Positions 18,582 to 27,413 of a DNA stretch of 64,000 bases are shown here, piece by piece; within the stretch, counting starts at the first letter, position 1, and the number at the start of each line of letters is the position of its first letter. The notes under the pieces were generated by a model. It was given only the letters and a program-made list of their open reading frames with translations, searched no databases and was not told the origin of the DNA. This DNA is from an uncultured Alphaproteobacteria bacterium (GTDB lineage Bacteria; Pseudomonadota; Alphaproteobacteria; Rhodobacterales; Rhodobacteraceae). The stretch is from assembly GCA_929200255.1 (NCBI GenBank), contig CAKMYZ010000014.1:1-64000 (forward strand). Direction: 5' to 3'. The position numbers and the translations under genes were made by a program.

Positions 18582-19322
18582 ATGCCCAGCCCGACAGTGC
18601 AACCCGCCTATATTCTGATCCGCCCGCAAATGGGCGAGAATATTGGTGCTGCGGCACGGGGCATGTGGAACTTTGGATTGGAGCGGATGCGCATTGTGGC
18701 ACCACGTGATGGTTGGCCAAACCAAAAGGCTGTGGCGATGGCCAGCGGGGCCGGGCGGTTGCTGGATGAGGCGCAGGTTTTTGATGATACCGGCGGCGCG
18801 GTTGCCGATTGCGACTATGTTTATGCCACCACGGCCCGGCCCCGTGGGCTGACCAAACTGGTGATGACGCCCCAGGCCGCCATGGCCGATGCCCGCAAGC
18901 GGATCGCTGAAGGGCAGAAGGTTGCGGTGATGTTTGGCCCCGAGCGTGCGGGTATGGAAAACGATGATATCGCGCGGGCCAATGCGATTATTTCAGTGCC
19001 GGTGAATCCGGCGTTCCCATCGCTCAACCTTGCGCAATGTGTTTTGTTGACTGGCTATGAATGGCAACGCGAAGCGGTTGAGGTTGATCCGGCGCGTATC
19101 GATGCAGCGGGCGACTGGGCCGCGCAGGTCGAGATTGAGAAACTCAGCGCGCATTATGAGCAAAGGTTGGAAGACGCAGGCTTTTTCTTCCCCGAACACA
19201 AGGCTGAGAGCATGAAGATGAATCTGCGCAACCTGTGGTCACGGATGCCCATGACACGCGCTGATGTGCAGATGCTGCACGGGATCATGCGCCAGATGGT
19301 GCGCTGGAAAGAACGCGGCTGA
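18582..19322 (+). CDS. trmJ: tRNA/rRNA methyltransferase of the TrmJ (SpoU) group
   Basis: Start chosen at 18582, where AAAGGAAG lies upstream; the longer frame from 18492 runs through the divergent promoter region. The 246-residue product has the SPOUT knot: QPAYILIRPQMGENIGAAARGMWNFGLERMRIVAPRDG, VMFGPERAGM and ISVPVNPAFPSLNLAQCVLL. TrmJ 2'-O-methylates position 32 of several tRNAs. A C-terminal extension (about 165-246) is helical as in TrmJ. Confidence 0.9.
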   Translation: MPSPTVQPAYILIRPQMGENIGAAARGMWNFGLERMRIVAPRDGWPNQKAVAMASGAGRLLDEAQVFDDTGGAVADCDYVYATTARPRGLTKLVMTPQAAMADARKRIAEGQKVAVMFGPERAGMENDDIARANAIISVPVNPAFPSLNLAQCVLLTGYEWQREAVEVDPARIDAAGDWAAQVEIEKLSAHYEQRLEDAGFFFPEHKAESMKMNLRNLWSRMPMTRADVQMLHGIMRQMVRWKERG

Positions 19323-19329
19323 TGGGACG

Positions 19330-19355
19330 TAAGGTGGATCATGATCCACCTTACC
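19330..19355. repeat. Perfect 26-base palindrome
   Basis: GTAAGGTGGATCA at 19330-19342 is followed without a spacer by its exact reverse complement at 19343-19355. It begins 7 bases after the trmJ stop. It lacks a T tract on either side, so it is not a standard terminator. Short palindromes of this GTAAGGTGG type look like REP-like elements of Rhodobacteraceae, from memory. No second copy was seen in this window. Confidence 0.75.
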
Positions 19356-19428
19356 CCGCGGCACCCTGCCGCTTGCAGCATACCGCCGGCGCGCATAGGT
19401 TCCGCGCAAGATAAATCGGAGGCCTGAG

Positions 19429-20562
19429 ATGGCAGAAAAACGCAGCATCTTTGAAGAGGTGGGCGACACCCCAAAACAGGTCGCGGCCCCCGGCGGGATT
19501 GACCGGTCAGACCACGGGGCCCGCGGGCTGATCCGGGGCTGGCTGATGGTCCTGTTTGGCTTGGTTGCTATCATGATTGTCGTGGGTGGGTTGACCCGCC
19601 TGACCGACAGTGGGCTCTCAATCACAGAATGGAAGCCTGTGACCGGCGCCATGCCACCTATGTCCGAGGTCGCGTGGGCGGAAGAATTCGACAAGTACCG
19701 TGCGATTCCAGAGTACCAGTTGCAGAACAAGGGTATGACTCTGTCGGAGTTCAAGACGATCTATTGGTGGGAATGGGGCCACCGGCAACTGGGCCGGGTG
19801 ATCGGCCTTGTCTGGGCTGTCGGTTTCATCTTCTTTGCGGCCACGCGCAAGATCCCCATCGGCTGGACAGCAAAGCTGCTTCTTATTGGTTTTCTGGGTG
19901 GTCTGCAGGGCTTTATTGGCTGGTGGATGGTGTCGTCGGGGTTAGAGGAAGGGATGCTCGATGTGGCGTCCTACCGTTTGGCCACACATCTGGGCCTTGC
20001 CTTTGTGATCTTTGGTTTCATCGTCTGGTATATCATTCAGCTTGGGCGCAGTCAGGCGGACCTTTTGCAGGCCCGGCGCAGTGGCGATGCCGGTATCGCG
20101 CGGCTGGCGGGCATTCTGGTCGTGGCTGCCTTCTTGCAGATCATTCTGGGTGCCTTGGTCGCAGGGATCGACGCAGGCCGCGCATATCCTGACTGGCCGT
20201 TGATGGCTGGTGGTTTCCTGCCGCCCGAACCCTTTGACCTGTCGCCGGTCTGGCGCAACTTCTTTGAGGACGCAGGCCTTGTGCAATTCATGCATCGCAT
20301 GGCCGGCTACTTTCTGTTTGCCTTCACGGTTTTCGTCTGGCTGCGCACCCGCAAACTGGCCAACACGCAAACGCGCCTGGCTTTCCATGCAGTCATGGCC
20401 GCGATGCTTTTGCAGCTCGTGCTGGGCATCGTTACCGTCATCTACTCAGCTCCGTGGCCGGTCGCCATTGTGCATCAACTGGGTGCCGTTGCCCTTTGGG
20501 CGTTGATCCTGCGTGGCCGCTTTCTGGCGCAATACCCCATTCCCCAATCAGTAAGAGGCTAA
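19429..20562 (+). CDS. ctaA: Heme A synthase (COX15/CtaA type)
   Basis: Encodes 377 residues with eight predicted membrane helices. COX15 features: VGGLTRLTDSGLSITEWKPVTGAMPP, EWGHRQLGRVIGL (heme-ligand His), ATHLGLAF, LVAGIDAGRAYPDWPLM and QFMHRMAGYFLF. It oxidises the methyl group of heme O to a formyl, giving heme A for cytochrome aa3 oxidase. It is the long proteobacterial/mitochondrial type without the Cys pair of the Bacillus type. GGAGGCCTGAG precedes the start. Confidence 0.96.
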   Translation: MAEKRSIFEEVGDTPKQVAAPGGIDRSDHGARGLIRGWLMVLFGLVAIMIVVGGLTRLTDSGLSITEWKPVTGAMPPMSEVAWAEEFDKYRAIPEYQLQNKGMTLSEFKTIYWWEWGHRQLGRVIGLVWAVGFIFFAATRKIPIGWTAKLLLIGFLGGLQGFIGWWMVSSGLEEGMLDVASYRLATHLGLAFVIFGFIVWYIIQLGRSQADLLQARRSGDAGIARLAGILVVAAFLQIILGALVAGIDAGRAYPDWPLMAGGFLPPEPFDLSPVWRNFFEDAGLVQFMHRMAGYFLFAFTVFVWLRTRKLANTQTRLAFHAVMAAMLLQLVLGIVTVIYSAPWPVAIVHQLGAVALWALILRGRFLAQYPIPQSVRG

Positions 20563-20565
20563 GAC

Positions 20566-22035
20566 ATGACCGCATATGATGAATTGATGACCTTTCAGCG
20601 CGAGACCGAAGCGCTTGGCCAGATCGCAGGCCGTCTGGGTTGGGATCAGGAAACCATGATGCCTGAACGCGCGACCCCACAGCGCGCAGAGGAGCATGGC
20701 GCCATGGCGAATATCCTGCATGCCCGGCGCATTGATCCGCGCATGGGCGATTGGCTGGAGACCGCGGAAGCTTCCGATGACGTTGCCGCTGCGAACCTGC
20801 GTCATATCCGGCGCAACTTTGAGCGCACGGCCAAAGTTCCTGCGGCACTGGCGGCGGAACTGGCCAAAACCACCTCACTCGCGCACCGTGTCTGGGCGCA
20901 GGCCCGCGCGGATGAGGACGTGGCCGCCTTCCTGCCGATGCTGGAAAAAGTGGTTGATCTGCGCCGCGAGGAAGCCGCGGCAATTGCAGGCGACACCGAT
21001 CCATATGACGCTTTGCTGGATGATTACGAGCCGGGTGCCACAGGTGCCAGCCTGAGTGCGATGTTTGACGCATTGCGCCCCCGGTTGGTGGCTTTGCGCG
21101 CTGCGATCCTTGATCAGCCTGCGCCAGCGCAATTGTCAGGCACCTATGATGACGCAAGTCAGCTTGCCTTGTCCGACAAACTGGCGGCGGTGTTTGGTTA
21201 CAGTCTTGATTCTGGCCGCATTGATAAGGCCGTGCATCCGTTTTCATCCGGGTCGGGCCTTGATGTGCGGATCACGACACGGACCAACCCGACCGACCCG
21301 TTCAACTGCTTCTATTCGACCATTCACGAGGTTGGCCACGCGACCTATGAACAGGGGATCGATGCCGCCCATTTGCTGACACCGGTCGGGCGGGGGGTGT
21401 CGATGGGCGTTCACGAAAGCCAAAGCCGTATTTACGAGAACCAGCTGGGGCGCAGCCGTGCGTTTGCCGGCTGGCTTTATGGTCAGATGCGCGACCAATT
21501 TGGCGACTTCGGGATTGCCGATGAGAACGCGTTCTACGCCACGGTCAATCGCGTCAGTGACGGGTTCATTCGCACCGAGGCCGATGAGGTGCAGTATAAC
21601 CTGCACGTCCTGCTGCGGTTTGATCTTGAGCGGGCCTTGATGGCGGGCGATCTGGCGGTGGCTGACCTTGAGGCGGCGTGGAACGATCGCTTCGAGGCTG
21701 ATTTCGGCTATGCGGTGGACAAGCCTTCCAACGGTGTGTTGCAAGATGTGCACTGGTCTGAGGGGCTGTTTGGATATTTCCCGACCTACACGTTGGGCAA
21801 CGTCTATGCCGGATGTCTGCATGAGGCCCTGCGCAAGGCGCTGCCTGATCTGGATGATCAATTGGCTGGTGGCGACGCCGGACCGGCGACGGCCTGGCTG
21901 CGCGAGAATGTCCAGAAATTTGGCGGGTTGCGTACGCCGGTGGCGACCATAACCCATGCGACCGGGGCCGCACCCGATGAAGGGCCGCTGTTGGCTTATC
22001 TTGAGGATAAATTCAGCGATATCTATGGGTTGTGA
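20566..22035 (+). CDS. Carboxypeptidase Taq (M32) metallopeptidase
   Basis: Encodes 489 residues, normal for the family. The zinc motif HEVGHATYEQG and the downstream ESQSRIYENQLGRS supply the HExxH-type ligands and Glu (here H-E-V-G-H). Other family blocks: DVRITTRTNPTDPFNCFYSTIHE and DEVQYNLHVLLRFDLE. Cytoplasmic enzyme removing C-terminal residues from peptides. It starts 3 bases after the ctaA stop, so the two are cotranscribed. Confidence 0.96.
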   Translation: MTAYDELMTFQRETEALGQIAGRLGWDQETMMPERATPQRAEEHGAMANILHARRIDPRMGDWLETAEASDDVAAANLRHIRRNFERTAKVPAALAAELAKTTSLAHRVWAQARADEDVAAFLPMLEKVVDLRREEAAAIAGDTDPYDALLDDYEPGATGASLSAMFDALRPRLVALRAAILDQPAPAQLSGTYDDASQLALSDKLAAVFGYSLDSGRIDKAVHPFSSGSGLDVRITTRTNPTDPFNCFYSTIHEVGHATYEQGIDAAHLLTPVGRGVSMGVHESQSRIYENQLGRSRAFAGWLYGQMRDQFGDFGIADENAFYATVNRVSDGFIRTEADEVQYNLHVLLRFDLERALMAGDLAVADLEAAWNDRFEADFGYAVDKPSNGVLQDVHWSEGLFGYFPTYTLGNVYAGCLHEALRKALPDLDDQLAGGDAGPATAWLRENVQKFGGLRTPVATITHATGAAPDEGPLLAYLEDKFSDIYGL

Positions 22036-22077
22036 GGGCGGATGCCTCCGGCGGAAGTTTGATTGGACATAGAAAGT

Positions 22078-22860
22078 TCACGACCAGTTGGGGTCACGCT
22101 TTTCGAGGAACGCGTTGATCCCTTCATTGGTTTGCGCATCAAGCATGTTTTGCACCATGACATCGCCCGTATAGGCATAGGCCTCTTCCGCGCTCATCTG
22201 CGCCTGATTGTAGAACGCCTGCTTGCCGATTTTCACGGCAACGGGCAGCTTTGCCGCGATGGTGGCTGCAAGTTCGCGCGTTGTGCTGTCCAGATCGCCG
22301 GCGGCGACGGCACGATTGATCAGGCCCAGGTCCTGTGCTTCGCGGGTGTTGATGAACCGCCCGGTGGTGAGCATTTCAAAGGCTGATTTGCGCGGAATGT
22401 TCCGGGTGAGGGCAACCATCGGGGTTGAACAGAACAGGCCGATGTTCACCCCATTGACGCCAAAGCGCGTTTCATCCGCAGCGATGGCCAGATCACAGGT
22501 TGCAACCAACTGGCAGCCCGCGGCGGTGGCGATGCCATGCACCTGGGCAATCACCGGCTGGGGCAGGGATTGGATCCGCTGCATCATCGCCGCACAGCGG
22601 GAAAAAAGATCAGCAAAATAGGCAGCACCGCCATCTGCGGCCTGCCGTCCTGCTTGCATCTCCTTCAGGTCATGCCCTGCGCAGAACGCCTTGCCCGTCC
22701 CGCGCAGAATGATGGCGCGCACATCACGGTCATCAGCAATCGCGTCAAACCCGCTTTGCAGCTCTGCGAGCATCGCGTCAGATAGCGCGTTGAGCCGTTC
22801 CGGCGCATCCATCGTGAGTGTGGCAATGCCGTCAGTGTCGTCGCGATGCAGTATTGTCAT
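22078..22860 (-). CDS. Enoyl-CoA hydratase/isomerase family protein
   Basis: Start at 22860 (260 residues) is the usual family start (MTILHRDDTDGIATLTMDAPERLNALS); the upstream open frame has no support. Crotonase fold with the oxyanion-hole segments GKAFCAGHDLKEM and VHGIATAAGCQLVATCDLAIA. The Ala/Ala-rich GIATAAG and Glu-less positions make the true reaction uncertain (hydratase, isomerase or dehalogenase type). Divergent from the thioesterase gene. Confidence 0.9.
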   Translation of the reverse strand: MTILHRDDTDGIATLTMDAPERLNALSDAMLAELQSGFDAIADDRDVRAIILRGTGKAFCAGHDLKEMQAGRQAADGGAAYFADLFSRCAAMMQRIQSLPQPVIAQVHGIATAAGCQLVATCDLAIAADETRFGVNGVNIGLFCSTPMVALTRNIPRKSAFEMLTTGRFINTREAQDLGLINRAVAAGDLDSTTRELAATIAAKLPVAVKIGKQAFYNQAQMSAEEAYAYTGDVMVQNMLDAQTNEGINAFLEKRDPNWS

Positions 22861-22911
22861 TTCCAGGCTCTTCTGTTGGTCTGGGTTTAAGGTAATGCAG
22901 GGCGAAGGCAG

Positions 22912-23331
22912 ATGAAACCACTGATGGATATCCCAGCACTGCAGGCGTTTGTGTCGCGTGAATTCCCGCAACTTGGCGATGACTTCTTGATTGAAGAGCT
23001 GACCGAGAATGGGGTGCGCGTGCGCTTACAGGTTGCTACGCGGCATTTGCGGCCGGGCGGTACGGTGTCGGGGCCGTCAATGTTTGCCCTGGCGGATGTG
23101 GGGATGTATCTTGCAATTCTTGCACGGATTGGCCCGGTGGCGCTGGCCGTGACGACGAATTGTTCCATCGATTTCATGCGCAAGCCTGCGGCTGACTCTG
23201 ATTTGATTTGTGATGTGCGGCTGCTTAAGCTCGGGCGGGTGTTGGCCGTGGGTGATGCATTGATCACCAGCGCCGGGCAGGTGTTACCGGTTGCACGCGC
23301 CAGCCTAACCTATTCGATTCCACCCAAATAA
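22912..23331 (+). CDS. PaaI-type hotdog-fold thioesterase
   Basis: Encodes 139 residues. Hotdog-fold features: RHLRPGGTVSGPSMFALADVGMYLAILARIG, followed by TTNCSIDFMRKPAADSDLI. The Asp in ALADVG sits where PaaI thioesterases have their catalytic acid. Probably hydrolyses an acyl-CoA; substrate unknown. Head-to-head with the enoyl-CoA hydratase gene (51 bases apart), which suggests shared acyl-CoA metabolism. Confidence 0.88.
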   Translation: MKPLMDIPALQAFVSREFPQLGDDFLIEELTENGVRVRLQVATRHLRPGGTVSGPSMFALADVGMYLAILARIGPVALAVTTNCSIDFMRKPAADSDLICDVRLLKLGRVLAVGDALITSAGQVLPVARASLTYSIPPK

Positions 23332-23358
23332 AAAATGGGCCGGAACAGGTCCGGCCCA
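23330..23358 (-). terminator. Terminator for the DUF1127 gene (minus strand)
   Basis: TGGGCCGG at 23336-23343 pairs with CCGGCCCA at 23351-23358. On the minus strand the stem is followed by a run of six Ts (plus-strand AAAAAA at 23330-23335), 20 bases after the DUF1127 stop. The plus-strand side has no T run. Confidence 0.8.
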
Positions 23359-23378
23359 GTCAGGAAGTGGCAGGTGGG

Positions 23379-23606
23379 TTAATCCTGCCAGAATGGCTTT
23401 GATGCTTCTGCTTGGGCAGACAAGCGATCCAAGCCAATGTCGTCCAGCAAATGCGGTTCCAGATACTTTAAACTGCGGCGCGATTTGCGGTGGCGATCCC
23501 ATTTCGTCGCGACCACCGCAAACTTGACCGCGAGGCTTGCAATCAAGGGTAGAGTTGATTGAGCGTTCAACGTATCGAGCTGCGCAGTGTGGCGCGCCTG
23601 TGACAT
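23379..23606 (-). CDS. DUF1127 (YjiS-like) small protein
   Basis: Start at 23606 gives 75 residues (MSQARHTAQLDTLN); the frame upstream to 23636 crosses the shared regulatory region. The C-terminus RRSLKYLEPHLLDDIGLDR is the DUF1127 signature, an Arg-rich helix in small alphaproteobacterial proteins some of which bind RNA or affect phosphate and stress responses. Divergent from a MocR regulator; own terminator downstream. Confidence 0.88.
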   Translation of the reverse strand: MSQARHTAQLDTLNAQSTLPLIASLAVKFAVVATKWDRHRKSRRSLKYLEPHLLDDIGLDRLSAQAEASKPFWQD

Positions 23607-23627
23607 GGGGCAATCCTTTGCATTGTG

Positions 23628-23711
23628 TTGGTACAATGTAGCTGTATACTACTCAATATTGATACAAAGTGACAATCCAGAGGTCCACAAAATGATTGTA
23701 CCAAGTACAAC
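23628..23711. promoter_or_regulatory. Operator-like repeats between DUF1127 and mocR genes
   Basis: Two direct sites, TTGGTACAAT (23628-23637) and TTGATACAAA (23659-23668), are 31 bases apart, about three helical turns. A third, palindromic site TTGTAC-CAA-GTACAA (23697-23711) overlaps the mocR start codon region. MocR/GntR proteins commonly bind paired direct repeats upstream of their own gene, so self- and cross-regulation of DUF1127 is inferred. Confidence 0.5.
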
Positions 23712-25092
23712 TTGGCAGCCAGACGTCAAACATGGGGGGAAGTCCAAGTATAAGGCACTTGCGCAGACCATTCGTGACGGCATCGCCTCGGGCGATTTGT
23801 CTGCTGGGGCAAAACTGCCAACAGTACGCGAATTAGCATATCGGGTCGGTGTGACGCCGGGCACAGTGGCGCGGGCCTATGGTCTCCTGACGGATGAAGG
23901 CCGGTTGATCGCTGAGGTCGGACGCGGCACCTTCGTCGCCGGCACGACGCGCAAAGTGCAAACAGCTGAGCCACCACTTGTGCATCACGTTGATGAAAGC
24001 ACCGCCGATTTTCGCAGCAGCCGCGTGCCGGATGTGGGGCAGGGGCTGTTGATTGATGATGCACTGATCCGTCTAGGGCAGGCGCATCGGCGCAGGCATA
24101 TCAACTACCCCACGCCGCAAACCGACATCGCAGCACGCGAAGCTGTCGTTGGTTGGGTGGGTCCCGCGCGCGTTGGTCAGCTGGACCCAAATCACGTTGT
24201 CTTGGGCAACGGGGCGCAGAATTGCGTGATCCTAAGCTTGCAGGCCGAATTGCACGGCGCTCACCCTGTCATCCTGACGGATGAATTGGCCTATCCTGGC
24301 GTGCGCCGCGCGGCGCGCCTTCTGCGTGCCCAACTTGTCGGCATCGCCATGGATAAAGATGGGATCATCCCCGCCGCGCTGGCCGAGGCCTATCGCACCT
24401 ATGGCGGTCAGGTGCTGCTCACCTCAGCCGAGGTGCATAGCCCAACGACGATCCAGACAAGCTATGCCCGCAAAAAAGAAATCGCCGCTCTGGCAGAACG
24501 GTTCGGCCTGATCATTATTGAAGATGACTGTCACAGCATCGCGCCAACGGACGTTCCCGCATATCGCGCGATTCTGCCGAAACAGTCCTACTTCATCTCG
24601 TCATTGACCAAAGGGGTCAGCGGTGCGTTGCGGTTTGGTTTTGCTGTGACGCCTGTCGACGGGTTCAAGAACCTAAGACAGGTCGCCGAAAGTTCATTTC
24701 ACGGGCTTGCCCAGCCCATGTTGGACGTCTGTGCCGATTTGTTAAACTCTGGCGATGCGGCGCGAGTGAAGCAAAGGGTTGTCGCCCACACCGCAAAGCG
24801 CGTGCGGCTGGCCGTCAATCGGTTGGGGGGATGGAACCTGCGCTGGCGCGAGGAGGCACCGTTTTTGTGGCTGCAGCTTCCACAGGGCTGGCGAGCATCG
24901 AGTTTTGCCGTCGCCTGTGAGCGCAAAGGAATTTCCGTGCGTCCGGCTGACGAATTTGTGCTGGCGGATCAACGGGCACCCAACGCGGTGCGACTGGCCG
25001 CGACGACCTGCGTGTCAGAGCCGCGTTATCTGCAGGCGCTTGATGATATGAATACGATCCTTGCAAATCCGGCTGGCACCATGGAGAGTTAG
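23692..25092 (+). CDS. MocR family regulator (GntR HTH plus aminotransferase domain)
   Basis: Start at 23692 (466 residues); the open frame upstream lies inside the divergent promoter. Residues about 18-88 are a GntR winged helix (YKALAQTIRDGIASGDLSAGAKLPTVRELAYRVGVTPGTVARAYGLL). Residues about 115-466 are a fold-type-I aminotransferase domain, with the PLP lysine in SSLTKGVSGALRFGF and IIIEDDCHS. Such proteins sense PLP or amino acids. The metabolic target is not evident from neighbours; DUF1127 is the nearest divergent gene. Confidence 0.92.
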   Translation: MIVPSTTWQPDVKHGGKSKYKALAQTIRDGIASGDLSAGAKLPTVRELAYRVGVTPGTVARAYGLLTDEGRLIAEVGRGTFVAGTTRKVQTAEPPLVHHVDESTADFRSSRVPDVGQGLLIDDALIRLGQAHRRRHINYPTPQTDIAAREAVVGWVGPARVGQLDPNHVVLGNGAQNCVILSLQAELHGAHPVILTDELAYPGVRRAARLLRAQLVGIAMDKDGIIPAALAEAYRTYGGQVLLTSAEVHSPTTIQTSYARKKEIAALAERFGLIIIEDDCHSIAPTDVPAYRAILPKQSYFISSLTKGVSGALRFGFAVTPVDGFKNLRQVAESSFHGLAQPMLDVCADLLNSGDAARVKQRVVAHTAKRVRLAVNRLGGWNLRWREEAPFLWLQLPQGWRASSFAVACERKGISVRPADEFVLADQRAPNAVRLAATTCVSEPRYLQALDDMNTILANPAGTMES

Positions 25093-25239
25093 TGGGGTAA
25101 ATTGATACCTAATTCTTAATCAATTGATTTTGTGTACTTTTTGCGCTCATAAGATGCTTGACTGCATTTGCGCACCCTCTATAACGCCCCAATCTGAATG
25201 ACCGTGGCCCCAACGGCTACCCAAAACCTTTGGTGAGAT

Positions 25240-25701
25240 ATGAAAACCTTTACCGCAACACCTGCGGATATCGACAAGAAATGGATCCTGATCGACGCTG
25301 AGGGCGTTGTTCTGGGCCGTCTTGCCTCGATTATCGCAATGCGCTTGCGTGGCAAGCATAAGCCATCCTTCACGCCGCACATGGATATGGGCGACAATGT
25401 GATCGTCATCAACGCTGAGAAGATCCAGATGACTGGCAAAAAGCGTGATGAAAAATACTACTGGCACACCGGCCACCCTGGCGGGATCAAAGAAAAAACC
25501 AAAGCCGATATTCTGGAAGGTGCGCACCCAGAGCGCGTCATCATGAAGGCCGTGCAGCGGATGCTGCCCGGTGGCAAGCTGTCGCGCCAGCAAATGACTC
25601 ACCTGCGTGTCTTCGCGGGTGCAGAGCATGGCATGGACGCCCAGAAGCCCGAAGTTCTGGATGTTGCATCCATGAACAAAAAGAACACGAGGACTGCATA
25701 A
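25240..25701 (+). CDS. rplM: 50S ribosomal protein L13
   Basis: Encodes 153 residues: [45 protein letters not shown], then [10 protein letters not shown] and [16 protein letters not shown]. Full-length L13, early assembly protein of the large subunit. GGTGAGAT precedes the ATG. Stop and the rpsI start overlap by one base (TAATG), the usual L13-S9 pair. Confidence 0.98.
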   Translation: MKTFTATPADIDKKWILIDAEGVVLGRLASIIAMRLRGKHKPSFTPHMDMGDNVIVINAEKIQMTGKKRDEKYYWHTGHPGGIKEKTKADILEGAHPERVIMKAVQRMLPGGKLSRQQMTHLRVFAGAEHGMDAQKPEVLDVASMNKKNTRTA

Positions 25702-26201
25702 TGGCCGATCAAGTCAATTCGCTCGAAGAGCTGGGTCAAGTCGCTGAAGGTGTGGAAGCTGCACCCGAAGCTGTGGTCGAAACCGCCATCACCCGCGAAC
25801 CCGTCCGTGACGCGCTGGGTCGGTCCTATGCCACTGGCAAGCGTAAGGATGCGGTCGCCCGTGTCTGGATCAAACCAGGGTCCGGCAAGGTCACAGTGAA
25901 CGGCAAAGATATGGACAAATATTTTGCCCGCCCGGTTCTGCAGATGATCCTGCGCCAGCCGTTTCAGGTTGCCGGTGTTGTTGATCAGTTCGACGTCATG
26001 GCAACTGTTGCTGGTGGCGGCCTCTCTGGTCAGGCCGGCGCGGTCAAGCACGGGGTGTCCAAAGCACTGCAACTTTACGATCCGACACTGCGTGCGGCGT
26101 TGAAAGCTGCTGGCTTCCTCACACGCGACAGCCGTGTGGTTGAACGTAAGAAATACGGTAAGCGCAAGGCGCGTCGTAGCTTCCAGTTCTCCAAGCGTTA
26201 A
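25701..26201 (+). CDS. rpsI: 30S ribosomal protein S9
   Basis: Encodes 166 residues. The S9 domain (about 36-166) has [48 protein letters not shown] and ends with the basic [16 protein letters not shown] tail that touches the P-site tRNA. An N-terminal acidic extension of about 30 residues, usual in alphaproteobacteria, is present. Confidence 0.98.
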   Translation: MADQVNSLEELGQVAEGVEAAPEAVVETAITREPVRDALGRSYATGKRKDAVARVWIKPGSGKVTVNGKDMDKYFARPVLQMILRQPFQVAGVVDQFDVMATVAGGGLSGQAGAVKHGVSKALQLYDPTLRAALKAAGFLTRDSRVVERKKYGKRKARRSFQFSKR

Positions 26202-26222
26202 TTGCTGGTTTCAAGTATGCGA

Positions 26223-26252
26223 AAGGGCGGTCCGGTTGGGCCGCCCTTTTTC
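26223..26252 (+). terminator. Terminator after rplM-rpsI
   Basis: AAGGGCGGTCC pairs with GGGCCGCCCTT around a short loop and is followed by five Ts. It starts 21 bases after the rpsI stop. Confidence 0.9.
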
Positions 26253-26269
26253 GTTGCATAACCGTCAGT

Positions 26270-26785
26270 TCAATCTAACTGATACGAAAACCTGATCCCC
26301 AAGGTTTCGATCCCGGGGTTGACCTCGCTTGCGTTGGCGTTGGAGCGGTGATCGAAGAATACCGATAGGCTGCCGGTCTCGCCGAAATTCACACCGGCCC
26401 CCAATGAACCGCGCCATTGTACTGGAAAGCCTAGGTCCGGGCCGTCACCCCGCAGATAGAGACCCGGCATCAGGGACAGTTCGATAAAGATCGGGCTGTC
26501 AGAGATACGTTCGCTGGACCATTTGCCGCCGGCACCAATCCAGAGATCGTTTTCATTCGTCAGGCTTGCGCCAACCGCAGGCTGCACAGCGCCGTAGCGT
26601 CTGGGCAGATCGTAGCTGACAAAAAACTCGTCGCCGATGACCTCTTCCTGAAAATAGGTGTCGCCGTATTGGACGTGTAGCCGCTCTGGCGCCTGTGTTT
26701 CCCGAAGACACTCTGTGGGGCAATCATTCAGGTAGGTGTCTGACCAGCCGACCATAAAGAAGAACACCGCAAACCGACTATCCAT
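26270..26785 (-). CDS. PagL-like lipid A 3-O-deacylase (acyloxyacyl hydrolase)
   Basis: Encodes 171 residues. The C-terminus FFDHRSNANASEVNPGIETLGIRFSYQL has the PagL pattern: His and Ser of H-x-S-N and a Glu about 13 residues later (catalytic triad), ending in an outer-membrane strand. The rest alternates amphipathic strands. PagL removes the 3-O acyl chain from lipid A. The N-terminus (MDSRFAVFFFMVGWSD) is a short, atypical signal, so the true start or export route is uncertain. Confidence 0.72.
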   Translation of the reverse strand: MDSRFAVFFFMVGWSDTYLNDCPTECLRETQAPERLHVQYGDTYFQEEVIGDEFFVSYDLPRRYGAVQPAVGASLTNENDLWIGAGGKWSSERISDSPIFIELSLMPGLYLRGDGPDLGFPVQWRGSLGAGVNFGETGSLSVFFDHRSNANASEVNPGIETLGIRFSYQLD

Positions 26786-26795
26786 TTGTTATCTC

Positions 26796-27413
26796 TTAGC
26801 TATCAGGTTCAATCAGGCCCAGCCCGCGCAGGTAAATCCCGATACCTGTTTCGAGCAGATCCTCGGGGGGAAATGGGCTTTGTGTGCCGGGGTTAGAGCG
26901 GGCAAAAAGTTCGACCACACCATGCGACATGGCCCAGATATGGGCGCTGAACATCTGTGGCGGGGGGCGTTTGTCCGCTGGGATATGCTGCGACAGTTCT
27001 TCTGCCGCCTTTTCCAGCACGCCCATGGCTTTGGTGGCGACGGCGTTCAGTTCTGGTGTGCGATTGATCGAAATACCTGATTCAAACATCGCGATGTAGT
27101 AGCCGGGATGCTTGCGGGCAAAGGCGAGATAGGCGCGGCCCGTCGCTTCAAACGCGGCAAGCGCCGAGGGCTGCCCATTGCCGTAAGCGTGCTCCATCAA
27201 GTCCCCAAAGAGCATATAGCCCTGATGGGCCGCCGCCGCGATCAGGTCTTCGCGGCCCTCAAAATGTCGGTAAACAGCAGCGGGGGTGACGCCTGCCTCG
27301 CGCGCGGCCTCCGATAGGGTGAACCCGGTTGGTCCACGCTTTTCGATCAGCGTCAGACAGCCCAAGATCAGCGCCTCGCGCAGATTGCCATGATGATAAC
27401 CGCGTTTAGGCAT
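26796..27413 (-). CDS. TetR/AcrR family regulator (WHG-type C-terminal domain)
   Basis: Encodes 205 residues. The N-terminal HTH (about 8-55) reads [54 protein letters not shown]. The ligand-binding part has [16 protein letters not shown] and [17 protein letters not shown], typical of the TetR_C_13/WHG group. It overlaps the upstream ppk2 by 8 bases and is cotranscribed with it; the regulated genes are not evident. Confidence 0.9.
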   Translation of the reverse strand: MPKRGYHHGNLREALILGCLTLIEKRGPTGFTLSEAAREAGVTPAAVYRHFEGREDLIAAAAHQGYMLFGDLMEHAYGNGQPSALAAFEATGRAYLAFARKHPGYYIAMFESGISINRTPELNAVATKAMGVLEKAAEELSQHIPADKRPPPQMFSAHIWAMSHGVVELFARSNPGTQSPFPPEDLLETGIGIYLRGLGLIEPDS

